NCBI GenBank assembly: GCA_963169105.1
Contig: OY720638.1
Coordinates: forward strand, 8,170,749 to 8,234,748
From: Ceriagrion tenellum
Taxonomy: Eukaryota > Arthropoda > Insecta > Odonata > Coenagrionidae
Direction of reading: 5' to 3'
DNA length: 64,000 nt
Shown here: positions 1-11,163 of the stretch, one piece after another
How the letters are laid out: every line of letters begins with the position of its first letter
How positions within the stretch are numbered: position 1 is the stretch's first letter
The notes under the pieces: generated by a model
Seen by the model: the letters and a program-made list of their open reading frames with translations, nothing else
Database searches by the model: none
What the model was told of the DNA's origin: nothing
Program-made: the position numbers and the translations under genes

Positions 1-2304
1 TTAGGCACGGAGGAACTCATTTGCTGGCTTCCCGCATAACTTCTCGTACGACTCGGTACCTTCACCTCGGGGGTTGTTCCGTAACTTTCGGAATTTCTTC
101 AAGAAGGCCAGAATGCAATGTGATCCATCGGAGGCTTTGACTTCACATCTCCGTGTTTCCCGAGTATCGATCGAGTCCGAGTTCTAGCCGAATCCGTCTC
201 CCGACGATACGTCGACTGACATCACACAGCGACCACCCCCGGAGGCGAGGCGATCTAACCGGGACGTCACGTGAAATGGGCCATGCCCAAAGCCCCGTTC
301 GACGCCCTTTCCACCGCTTAAAAATACGACGTCAGTGGTCTAGAGCTCCTCCAACCGTCAATTCACTGATCACATCCTCAGCTACCAGTCATTACCTTAA
401 TGTGTGAAGCGAAAACTATCACATTTCCCGCTCTAAACTCCGTCGAAACAGATACAATGGAACTTGGCATTTCCGTATTTGGCCAAAACTAATTCCGTTC
501 TCTGCATATCTTTAATCGTGAAATGACAAGACATTACAGGCTTTAATTGCGATGAGTCGGGCCAATAGAAATGATAGTATGCTACAGCAAAAGTTGGAGT
601 CAGGTGAATAAGAAGATGGTCTCGGTCTCGCAGAAATCGAGCTGGAATCGTTGGGGGACAAAATTATGATTCAAAAGGGTTTTGACTAAGACTCTTATAG
701 TTCACAGCAACGAAACATTGCTCATCTGTAAGTTGGAGCATCAAGGAAAGTTTTTCCTTAAGAAATGGCAAGATAATATATTAGTTTGAATGGATAGGAA
801 TTGAAATCATATTCGACTATTAACACTATCTTCTCCAACTCATCTAGTTTTCTACCCACTTGGTACCTTTCATTACGTTTGAGGCCCAACGAAATGACAG
901 AAAGCGACCATTAAGTGGGAGTCCAACCGCTCGAAAAATGCAAATCAGCCATGTGTTTTTATGACGAGCGCTCAAATCAACCCTTACTATTTAGAGATGA
1001 AATCAGTGACGTTGGGTGTGCTAATTAGCAGTCAAACAGTGCTAGTTAGCGTTTCACTACTCACGCTTCCACACCGTATTGTGAGACTAAAAATGCAATT
1101 AGGTCATTTGGCTGACAAAGATGGTGTGAAGAAAGTTGAGACCTTGCCAAATGTTTGACGTGACACTTAATAATTCACTGTCTCAGACACAAGCTCGAGG
1201 CAGTCGCCTGCAATACGCCAAAACTACAAGGTAATTGGCCATGGAAGACGGAAGAGGAGTGTCAAGAATTCCACGCGAACCCCAAGATTTCGTCGTTCAG
1301 GCCAAGACCCACGAGCCTCATCCTCAACCAGAAGACTCGAGAAACTCCTTTTCAGCTCGCATAGCCTCCACAGCCTCCACAGTCAATATTCCTTGATCAC
1401 TCCAAATGATGAAATATCCACAGAAACAACAGTTTGATGGACCTTAAGCTGAACCCTTTAAGGTGGTTGGAGCGACTTTTGCCCATGAATAAATTTACGT
1501 GAAACTATGATTACGTGAACTAATTTGGCATATGTTAAGATAAAAGTGAAAAAATTCCTGTTACCGATTTGGTTTAATGGCAATTTTATGCATTTATGAC
1601 ACGTAGCCCCATGGCACTTGACATATACTTCCAAAAATAGTCGATTATATATTTACAGATTTTCTCCTAGAAGCGAAAAAATACGATTCATATCATTATA
1701 ATGGTTGCTAATAATCAAGGTATCATGCCGAGAACAAAATATGTGAATTTGATCAAAAATGATCGAAATGATCATGTGACCCTAAATCTGTAAAAAAAAA
1801 ACATCAGAGAAGTCATGAGTTAATCATCCTCCTTGAATTGGCGCCCCTTCGTGCAAGTCGGTAGCCATAAGTGTTTGTTCCACTATGAATACTTTCTCTG
1901 GATTCAATTCAGAAACGAACATCAATGAGTGGCTTCCGATATCAGCCAGCACTACTCAAACAATTGCCCGACATCCTTTCACTGGCTGCTGGTCGTGTTG
2001 TGGGCGACCTCATCATCACCAGGGGTCCCGGGAAGAAACGCATCGCGTGAAGGGTCCTAGGACACCGCAACCTCACCTACTAGGGACCGAAACGAAGCGG
2101 TGGAATGAAGGGAATCAAGTGAACAAAATTAATCGAAGCAACGATAGAACTCAATCAACTCTCAGGGAAGGAGTGACAAAAGAAGGAAGACGAGGATGAC
2201 ACATGTCGATCAACTCTTAGTATTCACCTTGAAATCCCCAGGAGTACACAATTATTTCCTTAAAATCACTAAGACATGAAGTTTTGCCATTGACGTCTGC
2301 TATC
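1..2304. other. gene-free stretch, nothing recognised
   Basis: Only short open frames are present, none resembling a known family. The frame at 1885-2199 (104 codons) is the longest and has no recognisable domain. Near 1458 the sequence TTAAGGTGGTTGGAGCG resembles the terminal repeat of the TTAA-bounded MITE described below, but I could not find a matching second end. Confidence 0.5.
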
Positions 2305-2858
2305 TTAAGGTAGTGCGAGCGAGATCATTCCCTCCTCACAATAGAGACCGTATTCGAATTATACGTTTTCATTCCACCAGCTGTGGAACACACGAATTAA
2401 ATATTGCATTTTAATGGTGCAATAATATAGTTTTACATGAGAGAAGTTGTAAGTAATTAAGTGAAAATATCTAAATAAATCTTTTACTTGTCCCATTTTT
2501 TTCACGCGGCACGTTTGAAACTCCATCAAAACGGAAGGTTAATTTTGATCCCGAAGAATTTACTGCGGTGACAATATAATTAATTTTCAAAAATAGTTGA
2601 GAACACACACAAACTACACACTTTTGATTTTTTTACGAGATCTAGGTGTTAGAAATTCCTCATTTATTAAAAAAGGTTCCTCTGGAGTGCACACACGTAC
2701 CATTTCCCATGTAAAATGGCTGGTATTTTTTGGCAAATATCTCGGAAAGTAAGGGGTTGAATTTTTGGTGTCAATGGAAGGGTGGTATATTTTTCTATAA
2801 AATGAGACCAAATTCATGGATTTATAAGTAAAATGATATTTTGCTCAAACTACCTTAA
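2305..2858 (+). mobile_element. TTAA-bounded MITE, copy 1 of 3
   Basis: Non-coding 554-bp element that starts TTAAGGTAGTGCGAGCG and ends CTCAAACTACCTTAA, so the ends are imperfect inverted repeats of about 20 bp. The body matches two other places in the window: 47453-48048 in the same orientation and 63482-64000 in reverse. The TTAA at each end is compatible with a piggyBac-type target duplication, but the inner terminal sequence is not the usual piggyBac one, so the superfamily is left open. It carries no coding capacity and must depend on a transposase encoded elsewhere. Confidence 0.85.
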
Positions 2859-3379
2859 GGTTGTATCGAGCATTTCCATTGAGTATCCGTCCATATATCA
2901 TTCCACCTTAAATTAGTATGTCTTCTACCGAAGAAGTCTTTCACTTTTCAAGGGAATTGCGAATTTTAAAGCTGTTGCTCCCAATATTTTATTTGCATTC
3001 CAGAGCCCTTGACCATCACACTAATTACGCTCCATAACGCGCATTGTCGAAAAATAAATAAAATGAAAACCGACCGAATATAGAGGTTTTGAAAATTTTC
3101 ACCTGTTCCAAATGAAATACTTTCATTGATAATTCAATTTGTCTCCCTTTTTCCCTTATTTATAGTAACTTCCCTTTAAATTTTATCCTCTGCCTTGAAT
3201 CACTCCACATATCTAAAGAAGTGGAACAATTAACACGCTAAACATTAAACTTCATTGTACCCACGAGCTAATAGCATTGATAAGGAAGAAAAACAATTTG
3301 GAACAAAACAGAAAACATCCAATTCCCCCATTCCATAAAGAGTAACGGATTTCTGGTGACCAGGCATGTTCCCACCACT
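2859..3379. other. gene-free stretch, nothing recognised
   Basis: AT-rich sequence between the MITE and the LINE fragment that flanks the hAT element. The distal part of the interrupted minus-strand LINE may extend into it, but I could not follow the reading frame with confidence. Confidence 0.4.
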
Positions 3380-3443
3380 TCGTTTGCAACTGCCTCCCCT
3401 TAGCAATTTGAATATAAGATTTTTGTAAAGAACCTTGTCAAAT
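3380..3443 (-). pseudogene. LINE reverse-transcriptase fragment, distal side of the hAT insertion
   Basis: Read on the minus strand, the bases immediately left of the hAT element translate to FDKVLYKNLIFKLL, the usual continuation of the AFD motif of CR1/Jockey-type reverse transcriptases. The proximal part of the same domain, ending in FIDFKKAFDTV, lies on the other side of the hAT at 6740 onward. The two pieces are therefore halves of one LINE separated by the later insertion. Beyond about 3380 similarity to the family is lost. Confidence 0.7.
3436..3443. repeat. left 8-bp target-site duplication of the hAT element
   Basis: TGTCAAAT directly before the terminal repeat. The right flank at 6740-6747 reads TGTCGAAT, 7 of 8 identical. 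Eight bases is the standard hAT duplication length. Confidence 0.85.
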
Positions 3444-6400
3444 CAGCAGCGTAGCTAGGGAGGTGCGGGGGGGGGGGGGGCGGTCCGCCCCGGGGGCGCA
3501 CTTTTAAGAGGGCGGCACTGTGGGGTCTGAAGAAGGCTATTATACTATTAAATTTTTAATTCACTGAAGCATTCTTTTGCTACACTGAGTTTTTTCTTTA
3601 TGTTTTATTAGTCAAAACAGAGTAGAATTTGTGGCATGTCACTTGTATCACAAATCTTGTGATATTAAGCTTCATCAGTCATCACTTGGATCTAATTTTT
3701 TCATCTTTTATTAACATGCTGTATGAATTTTTCTCTAAAAGACAAGTATTTTATATTTTTAACAGACTATCGCCCTATTTTCAGATGAAGCGATTTAAAG
3801 AAAGTGGTGCCGATATCAGATTAAACTATGAAGCTAGTTATCGGCATGATATGTTAAAAGTCAATAATATAGTTCAATTAGTTTTACAAGCCTTCTGCAG
3901 CAACTAAGATGGGAGATGCTCTCAGATCGACTGTTCAAATTTAGACTTGGGGTTTTATACAAATATCAAAACGATCTATTCGGATGGAGAAGATGATGAC
4001 ATCATTTAGACGATAAACTATGTTCGCACAATGAAGGAAGCATTCAATGTATAGTTCATATATTATTCAATCATTCCACTCTTTGTGCTGAGTGAGACTT
4101 GAAATGATAATGACGTGACATGGTTTGGGAGACATCTCTGTGTTTCTCTTTTGTTACTCGTTTTAATTTCGATGGGCACACTTGGCAACACTGGTACGTG
4201 CTGCTAAGGGGACCACCCCTGCGAATGACCTTGGCGGCGACTGTCGGGGTGGTTCAAAATCTAGATAATAATTTTGGTGAAGTAATTCGTCAAGATGTGT
4301 CAACCAAAGGACAAACTAGAAAACTAACTCGCGAGTGCTTTTTTAAAACTCTGACTAATGGCGAAAAAATATTGAGATCTTGGATGGTGTACTCCCCTTC
4401 CAAGGAAGCTCTTTACTGCTTTTGTTGCAAACTGTTTTCAGAAAGAATTAACTCAACATTTAATTCTGAGGACAAATTCAACATATGGCGGAAACTGAAT
4501 CCTAGAATTTCCGACCATGAGTCCAGTGTAGATCACGTTAGAAACTTCACACAATGGAAGGAATTGGAAATTAGGATTGCTGGTGGAGCAACAATTGATA
4601 AAAAAATAACAAGAAGTTGTTGAAAGCCAGGTGAAGAAGTGGAAGGCAATCCTTACAAGATTGCTTGATATTATTAAATTCCTAGCTAAACAGAATTTGG
4701 CTTTACGAGGCCATCGAGAAGGAGTCAGTCACGAGAAAAACGAGTGTGATGTTGAACTTAAAGCAACAGAAAGCAGAGGAAATTTTTTAGAGCTAGCGCA
4801 TTTGTTGGCGAAATATGAACCAGTGCTACGTGAACATCTGAGAATTCAGCTGGGAAAAAAGTTTGCTATATCCTATCTGTATCCTACTACTCAGAACGAG
4901 TTTATAGAAATTTTGGGAGAAAACGTAAGAAGCAAAATCATCAATAATGTAAAAAAAGCCAAGTTCTTTTCCATGATATTTGACAGCACTGCTGATATTT
5001 CACATAAAGATCAAACGAGCCAAGTTTTACTCTATGTTGTGATCGATGGAGATGAAGTGAAGGTTGTGGAATCATTTGTCGATTTCATTGAAACGAAGGG
5101 TAAAACTGTCGAAAATATTTCAACGATGATTTTAGAAAAATTAGAGAAAGACAGAATTGATATCCAATATTGTAGAGGGCAAGCATATGATAACGCTGCG
5201 GTGATGGCTGGTCTGCATACTGGTGTTCAGAAACGCATCAAGGAAATTTATAAAAAAGCAGAATTTGTCGCTTGTACAAATCACTCGCTGAATTTGGCAG
5301 GTGTTCATGCAGCTTCTGTTGGTGTGAATTGTGTTATCTTTTTTGGATGCGTGGAACGTTTGTTTGTATTTTTTTCTTCATCAACACATCGCTGGGAAGT
5401 TCTAACCTAAAGTCACTGATCAAAGTGTGCAGCGTATATAGAAACTCGGTGGAGTGCGAGGGTGGTGCGAGGGCGAAAGTGTTGTAAGGAAACATTACTC
5501 AAAAATCTTAAGTGCCCTAGAAATGTTAACTAGTGATGCAGAAGATACAACTAAAAGGGCAGATGCTGGTGTTCTACTTGGAATCATTTTCATTTTTGTG
5601 CTTTCTTGGTCTGTGGGGACCCGACCTTCTAGGAATTAACGAGGCACAGACTTATCTCCAAACCAAAGGATTGAACATACAAAAATGTGAAATAAAACTC
5701 AGTGCATTAAAAATATTTCTATCTGAAAACAGGGAAAAGCTAGTGAATAATGGTCTTAACTACGCCAAAGAAATTTGCAACGATCTAGGAATAGTCATGG
5801 AGCGTCAGCGTCGACCCAAAAAGAAGAAACAAATGTTTGGTGAAGGATCACAGGATGCTGAATTACCATACAACATAGAACTAAGGATAAAAATGTTTTC
5901 TTCACTGGACAGAGTGATCCAAGAATAAACTTCGAGATTTCAACAGCTGCATGCACTTGCTGAGAAAGATGCCTTTCTTACCCCGTCGAATCGTTTTGGA
6001 TGATGAATACAAATGTCAAGTAGATCATGATCGCGATGACATTGATGAAGAGGAGTTCCTTAATGAGAGAAAAAGACTTCAGAATTTTATTGATGTTGCT
6101 GATATTAAAGAAGGAATAAAGATGAGGAAAGAAGAAAGAAAAATTGAACTTCTGCAGTTTATTCAAAGGTATAACATTGGGAATTCGGTTCCAAATGTAG
6201 AAATATGTAATGCTGCGGATTTTCCTCACAATTGCTGTTAGTGTTGCTACCTGTGAGAGGAGTTTTTCAAAACTAAAACTGACCAAGAATTACCTAAGAT
6301 CTACTATGAGCACCTAGCGCTAGAGAAATCTTGCCATACCGTCTATAGAGCAACACTTACGACAGACAAATAAATTTTTACAGGGCCATTGAAGAATTTG

Positions 6401-6739
6401 CAAACAAAAAGGCAAGAAAAATTTCCTTGTAGACATTTGTAGTTTTTATTTCGGAATTAAAGATGATCTTCATTTTGTACAACTTTTTCCTATTTTCCTC
6501 TCTATGCTATTTTTGATTTTTTGTTAAACACTGTTACCTCTAAAGTGCGAGAATGTTGGGTGTGTATTTAAAGCATAATACATTTGAGCATGTGAAAATA
6601 ACATCATAATTGTACGTAAACTAGTTAATGTATATTAAACTTAAAGAGTGTGTCACTGTACAAAATGTATTTCGTCGTGGACCGGGGGCGCCAAACTCAA
6701 GGACCGCCCCGGGCGGCACACGCTCTAGCTACGCCACCG
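3444..6739 (+). mobile_element. hAT-family DNA transposon, decayed, near full length
   Basis: The element begins CAGCAGCGTAGCTAGGG. Its right end, read in reverse, begins CGGTGGCGTAGCTAGAG; both are close to the CAGTGGCGTAGC ends typical of TTF-type hAT (Zaphod/ZMYM-like) elements. Subterminal GC-rich stretches, including a long G run at 3467-3480 and GGTCCGCCCCGGGGG-like sequence at both ends, extend the inverted similarity. Inside lies a broken transposase gene on the plus strand. The element sits inside a minus-strand LINE and is flanked by an 8-bp duplication, so it is younger than that LINE. The frameshifts and stops show it is no longer autonomous. Confidence 0.9.
4225..6423 (+). pseudogene. 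hAT transposase (TTF zinc finger, DUF4371, hAT C-terminal domain), frameshifted
   Basis: Family role: cut-and-paste transposase acting in the nucleus on the element's own ends. Visible parts in order: a TTF-type zinc-finger region at about 4290-4600 (SWMVYSPSKEALYCFCCKLF with paired cysteines, then a DHVRNFTQW block); a DUF4371-like catalytic region at 4610-5400 (FFSMIFDSTADISHKDQ, CRGQAYDNAAVMAG, CTNHSLNLAG); a middle region at 5440-5930; a charged segment at 5950-6200; and the hAT dimerisation domain at 6215-6300 (VATCERSFSKLKLTKNYLRS). Reading shifts frame at least near 4605 (in an A run), 5405-5450, 5560, 5930 and 6235, and a stop follows STMST near 6315. The open pieces are 4120-4623, 4631-5410, 5533-5928 and 5951-6241. 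Identification is firm; the product is dead unless the breaks are assembly errors. Confidence 0.9.
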
Positions 6740-6747
6740 TGTCGAAT
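6740..6747. repeat. right 8-bp target-site duplication of the hAT element
   Basis: TGTCGAAT, one base different from the left copy at 3436-3443. It encodes the FDT of the interrupted LINE FKKAFDT motif on the minus strand. Confidence 0.85.
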
Positions 6748-8440
6748 GCTTTCTTGAAATCAATGAATATTGCTTCAACATGCTTACGCGGTTCACCATA
6801 CATTAGGATGCCACGAAGGAAGAGCGCTAGTCGTGTTTCGCAAGATCTATCCTTCCGGAAGCTGTGCTGACTTCCACGAAAGAAGTTTTGATGGCCCGGG
6901 ATGGTCGTAATATTGCCAAGATCCAGGAAGGTTATGAAATTGCTTACAAAAAAGTCGTCCATAATTTTGGCATAAAAGTGATGTTAACGATATTTACCGG
7001 GAACTTTCTGGGTCTTGTCGGTTTCTTTTTTAAATAATAGCGTGAAATGTCCATTTTCCAGTCTTTGGATAATGGTTTGCAATACATGATTTCTGGGAAT
7101 GGTGCGATCCGTGGTGCAAACACCTTAAGCACGCGAGCAAGTATTCCTTCCGGACCTGGGGACTTGTTACTTTTTATCGAACGCAGATGTTTTGTTATTC
7201 AATCAAGTTGAATAATTATGTCAGCCATCGGACTATTGATGACAGAAATGTGAGAATTATGTACTGTGTTATCCATTATGTACACAATTTTGACGCAGTG
7301 ATTCAATAATTTGGCTTAGTTGATACTATTGGTGACTTTGTGGCCGTTTTTGTCCAATGAAGACTATTCAGCTGAAGATCATACGTGGAGCTCTCACTCG
7401 TACGACCAGGATGACTTCGGGTTTTCATCTAGTAATTCACCAATGATTTTATTCTTAAAGTTATCATGAGAATCATGCCTTATTTTCTTTATTTTTGAGC
7501 GTTTAGTAACCTTAATTTCTCTCACCGCAAGCTCCGTCGATTTGAGACCTAACTTTATAGAATTTTTAAGTAAGTAGTACGATTGCCTCTCTCTCCTGAG
7601 CTCTCAACTTACTTCTTGGTTATACAAAGGGGTGCTTTACTCACACGTTTGAGTTGGTATGAAACATGTTCCGTGATTTATTTACGTAGAATTTCCAAAA
7701 AATATCTCTACGATACTTCGGTGGTTTCTTCTTTTATAGTGGAATACATTCAGTGGTTGATGCTTCTAAGGCCTCCCCAAATTTATTGAAATAGCATTTT
7801 TCAAATATGTAAACTTAACGTTTGATTTAAAAAAATCAGTCTTTCCAGTGGACTCTACTATTATTTAAAGACTGCAAAAATTATTTTAATATCATAATTG
7901 GCTTCGGGATATAGACTCGTTTAATTATTCCTGGGTTACTGACAGCTAAAAGATCTTATACTTTTTCCGATCGTAGGCTCGATAATTACTTGAGTAAGAG
8001 AGTGGTTTGAAAGGGCATTGAGGAAGATCTCAATTATATTACGCTTCCTTGAACTTGTTTCTGTAGAATAGGTTTCTCATTTTATAGCCGGGAGGTGGAA
8101 ATCTCCACCAATAGTTATTATGCTTTTGTTATCTCTCGAGGTAAGTGATTATGATATTTTCTAATTGGTACGAAACATCTGTTTTGGAATCGGGTGGTCT
8201 GTTTAATAAACGAATTTTTACATTCCTTTTGTTTCGTTGTTTAATAGTACACCGCACGCTCTCTATTCCACTGTCGTCAAATATGTGTGGTGCTTTTTAA
8301 ATGTGATATAATAACTAACAAGGAGAGATAACGTACGTTTACTCGCCAATTTGAATGTCGTATTTTTTGTCGTGAGCAAGTTCAAATGCAACGCTAATTT
8401 GTCTTGGTCTTTCCCCAACGTGCCCTAGTTATTTTTACAA
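6740..8440 (-). pseudogene. CR1-like LINE, endonuclease and reverse-transcriptase part, broken
   Basis: Minus-strand relic read from high to low coordinates. An APE-type endonuclease segment lies at about 7960-8290 (LNRPPDSKTD, then FPPPGYKMRNLFYR, the usual GDFNLP-like position). A linker follows at 7390-7530 (VREIKVTKRSKIKKIRHDSH). The reverse-transcriptase start is at 7100-7215 (SIKSNKSPGPEGILARVLKV), the fingers at 6950-7080 and the palm entry at 6744-6860 (FRKDRSCETRLALF, FIDFKKAFDTV). Several frameshifts and stops separate the pieces. In the family this protein nicks DNA and copies LINE RNA by target-primed reverse transcription. The domain is cut at the AFD motif by the hAT element and resumes at 3443. 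The YADD catalytic motif was not found in the resumed part. Confidence 0.8.
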
Positions 8441-9483
8441 TTAATAAATTTGCAACCGGCAATAGTGCTGTGACTATTAGCATGCATGGACTCCAACACT
8501 CCATTTGTTATTCTCTAACCTTCAACATCGTTTCTTTTACAATACTTGGTTCCACGAGTTTTTAATGATTTTTGTGTTTTCCTAATCGTACCGTGGGAAA
8601 TTAAACTCCGATTCTCATTTTTTCTGCCAAAATCTCCTCAGAATTGCGAAAATATAGGTAGTAAATGCAGCTAGTGTTGGTGTAAGTTAGATTACGTAGT
8701 TTAAACAGAGGTTGACGTAGTAATTTAAGCGATCCATCACCATTCCATTTCAAGTGAGGCTATCTGCCATTAAGGGTTCCAAACTGGAGTACGATTTTTT
8801 TGGTAAAATTACTGAGAAAAAATCGGGCTGAAGTCCTATGGTGAGAATATGCAAGAAACTTTTCTCGTGGTCCTATCCAGATAAAGAAAGAGAAAAACTA
8901 TGTGTATTCAAAGCCGTGAACCAGCAACCTTCGAATCATCTCTTCTCCAAGCTAACCAGTACACCATCAACACAGCGTATTAAGGGCAGACTTCCATATT
9001 CCTTCCCGTAGATTTTTATTTTCAAGCCAATCGGCTTCTGTCAAACTAGAGTGGCATGTGTGACTGAGTGTTTGCCTTTCGTTGTTGCCAAATTTATCGA
9101 ACCCCGCAATAGACCTCTAAGAGGTACAAAGATCTTCCTTAGCCGATGAGTTTTGCTCTCGCTAGAGTGATCCTTACGACGTGATTTTCCGCGTCAAAAT
9201 TTAGTAGGCCTCCAAAGATGAGTTCATCCTACTGTGGTGGACAGCCATCGAGTGGATAGCGCAAGGTTCATATGGCATCTGTATCATTCACTACACTTAT
9301 GGATTTTGCGATTTGGTGTAAAATCCATAAAAACTTTGTTTATATTCCACAATTAAAAATTGCTACAACTCTTATTATTCCATTGATGGTTGATTAAAAA
9401 TGTTAATTTTAGTTTGCAATATGGCATACGAAAGGAAAAAAGAATATTACAACTTAGATAAATTACGGAGGGACAATGGGAAA
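8441..9483. other. gene-free stretch, nothing recognised
   Basis: No long open frame and no recognisable family. A small hairpin, TATGGATTTT facing AAAATCCATA, occurs near 9298-9330. The left part may hold the extreme 5' end of the minus-strand LINE, too decayed to call. Confidence 0.4.
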
Positions 9484-9486
9484 TTA
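9484..9486. repeat. possible 3-bp target duplication (TTA), left
   Basis: TTA directly precedes CACTG at 9487, and TTA directly follows CAGTG at 11674-11676. A 3-bp match could arise by chance about once in 64, so it supports the boundary only together with the inverted ends. Confidence 0.55.
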
Positions 9487-9997
9487 CACTGTTCTGCAAA
9501 AAAAAAGTTCAAAAAATGCTCGGCTACAATTTAGGATGTTTCTGGCTAATTTTGGGTCGCTGAATCCGAAAATGACCTCCGTTTTTTTCTATCACCCTCC
9601 ATTTTTACGAGCAACCCCTAAATTGGGGAAACCAACCCCGTATCTAAACTTATCGCTTTTCAAGGGACTTTTACTAATGTTATCTGCTTCTGATTAAAAA
9701 AACTGACGTTTTGAGGCTATCATGGTCATGAAAGAGACAAACTTGACTGGGGTTGAAAATATTTAGGGGGTGAAAATCGAAAAAAACCTTAAAAAACCAT
9801 TGAAATAACCAATTTTCTTCGCTTTTTATTGCATATGATATGGTAGCTAATAGAAAAGTTTTAAGGGATGAATACACTGTTCACCCCCCCCCTTTTGTAA
9901 AGGATTAATATTACATAAAATATAATAGGGGAAGGGGGGTATAGGAGGTGGTATAAAGAGCTGCCTCAAAAATCTGGATACAAAAATTAAATTTGTT
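9487..9997 (+). repeat. left arm of the long inverted repeat
   Basis: 511 bp, nearly identical in inverted orientation to 11164-11673. An accidental open frame of about 70 codons runs through both arms with the same translation; I regard it as a by-product of the repeat, not a gene. Confidence 0.95.
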
Positions 9998-10100
9998 TAT
10001 AGATTACGTACTTGTGAAGTAAGAAAACAATTCAGTGATTTTTTCCAAGTAAAAATCCTTAAAGCAATGTAAAAAAAGTAGTGAAGCTGTATAATTTTAC

Positions 10101-10795
10101 CTAATGGGTTGTTCGTTTCCTTTTGAAGTTGTGCTTTACACTTTGGTAAATCTAAATCTCGTATTAGATCACTTAGCTCCTCTTGTGTTATTGGATGAGG
10201 TGCCCTTTTTTGACTAGTCTGGGGTTTTTCCACATCAGGGCTGTAATCTTCATCTCGGCGGCTAGGACCTGCTTCCACGTCCGGTGTAGCTTCGTTCATT
10301 AAGACATCAGAATCATCGAGGGTGTAAGTAGCTGGAGCTTTAGGGATAGGAAGAGCATCACTATGCTTCACCGGGCGAATTGCTGACGGTACATTCGGAT
10401 AAATCATTTGAGCTTTGTTTTTTTTTTTGAAAACCCCATAGTGTCGGTTTGGAAAAAAATAGCAATCCGTTAAATGGCAAGTGGGTTCACGCCAAACCAT
10501 TGGCACTCCGAAATTTAGGGAACGATTTCCCCCGTTTAACCATTCACAAAGACTTCTATGACAACCACTGCAACAGAATTTAGGGGCCCACGATTTGTCT
10601 TGGTCACCAATTTTACACCCGAAATAAAGTTCATAAGATTTCCGCACAATTGCAGTCATCGCTTTCCTTTGGTCTTTAAACGTTAAATCCCCACAGATGT
10701 AACAAAATGAATTGGGATGATTTTGCAAGATCGCGGCATGATCGCGAGAAAACACTTTATCGCTCGCAAAATAACACGCGAAATCGAACACACCA
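10101..10795 (-). CDS. internal exon of a cysteine-rich transposon-associated protein, unnamed
   Basis: Open minus-strand exon of about 231 codons. It is preceded by a pyrimidine tract and TAG acceptor (TTTATTTTTCTAG on the minus strand, TAG at 10796-10798) and followed by a GTAAAA donor at 10095-10100, after which the frame runs into intron-like sequence. No in-frame ATG lies at the exon start; the first is about 45 codons in (MTAIVRKSYELYFGCK). The N-terminal part has a metal-binding look: CYIC, then YFGCKIGDQDK, then CCSGCHRSLC, a C-x2-C ... C ... C-C-x2-C layout reminiscent of a ZAD- or THAP-like knuckle. A Pro/Ser/Asp-rich linker follows, then an acidic stretch ending EELSDLIRDLDLPKCKAQL. 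I recall long multi-copy arthropod predictions sharing the CYICGD and DLIRDLDLPK blocks, which points to a transposon-encoded family. Downstream exons are missing here, and the function is not established. Confidence 0.65.
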
Positions 10796-10984
10796 CTAGA
10801 AAAATAAAGAAAGAACTTGGAAGATTATAACCCGACACGCACGAAAGAGAGTTACGTAGGAACTGAATAGACCACTGGTTTATTTCATAGATGAACATCA
10901 GCAAGTGCGACTGCCAAGACACATGAAGACACGTTACAACGTGTCCAAGCGTGTCAAAACATGTGGTGAGTAACTTTTACACTG

Positions 10985-11080
10985 TATTTCCCAATGTATG
11001 AATGGACATGTATGTATTTACAATGTATTTACAATGTATTTTCAATGTATTTCCCAACGTTTCCCAATGTATTAAATGGA
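10985..11080 (+). repeat. short tandem repeat of an AATGTATTT-type unit
   Basis: Six or so degenerate copies of a ~10-bp unit (TTTACAATGTA, TTTCAATGTA, TTTCCCAATGTA) lie between the coding exon and the right arm. This would be upstream of the minus-strand gene, so it may be a transposase-binding subterminal array or promoter-side minisatellite. The role is inferred from position only. Confidence 0.7.
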
Positions 11081-11163
11081 AAGGTCTCAGCTCTTACTTT
11101 AAAAGTAAGGAGGACAACGAAGTCAAATCGTGAGCCCCCAAACGCTGTTACAACAATATTTTG

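Noticed and set aside
9476..9697. Open frame of 73 codons, apparently 'conserved' in a second frame at 11463-11924
   Set aside because: Both lie in the two arms of the same inverted repeat, so the shared translation follows from DNA identity and is not independent evidence for a gene.
10683..10922. Minus-strand frame overlapping the cysteine-rich exon
   Set aside because: It is a shifted frame over the real exon and its upstream intron-like sequence, with no motif.
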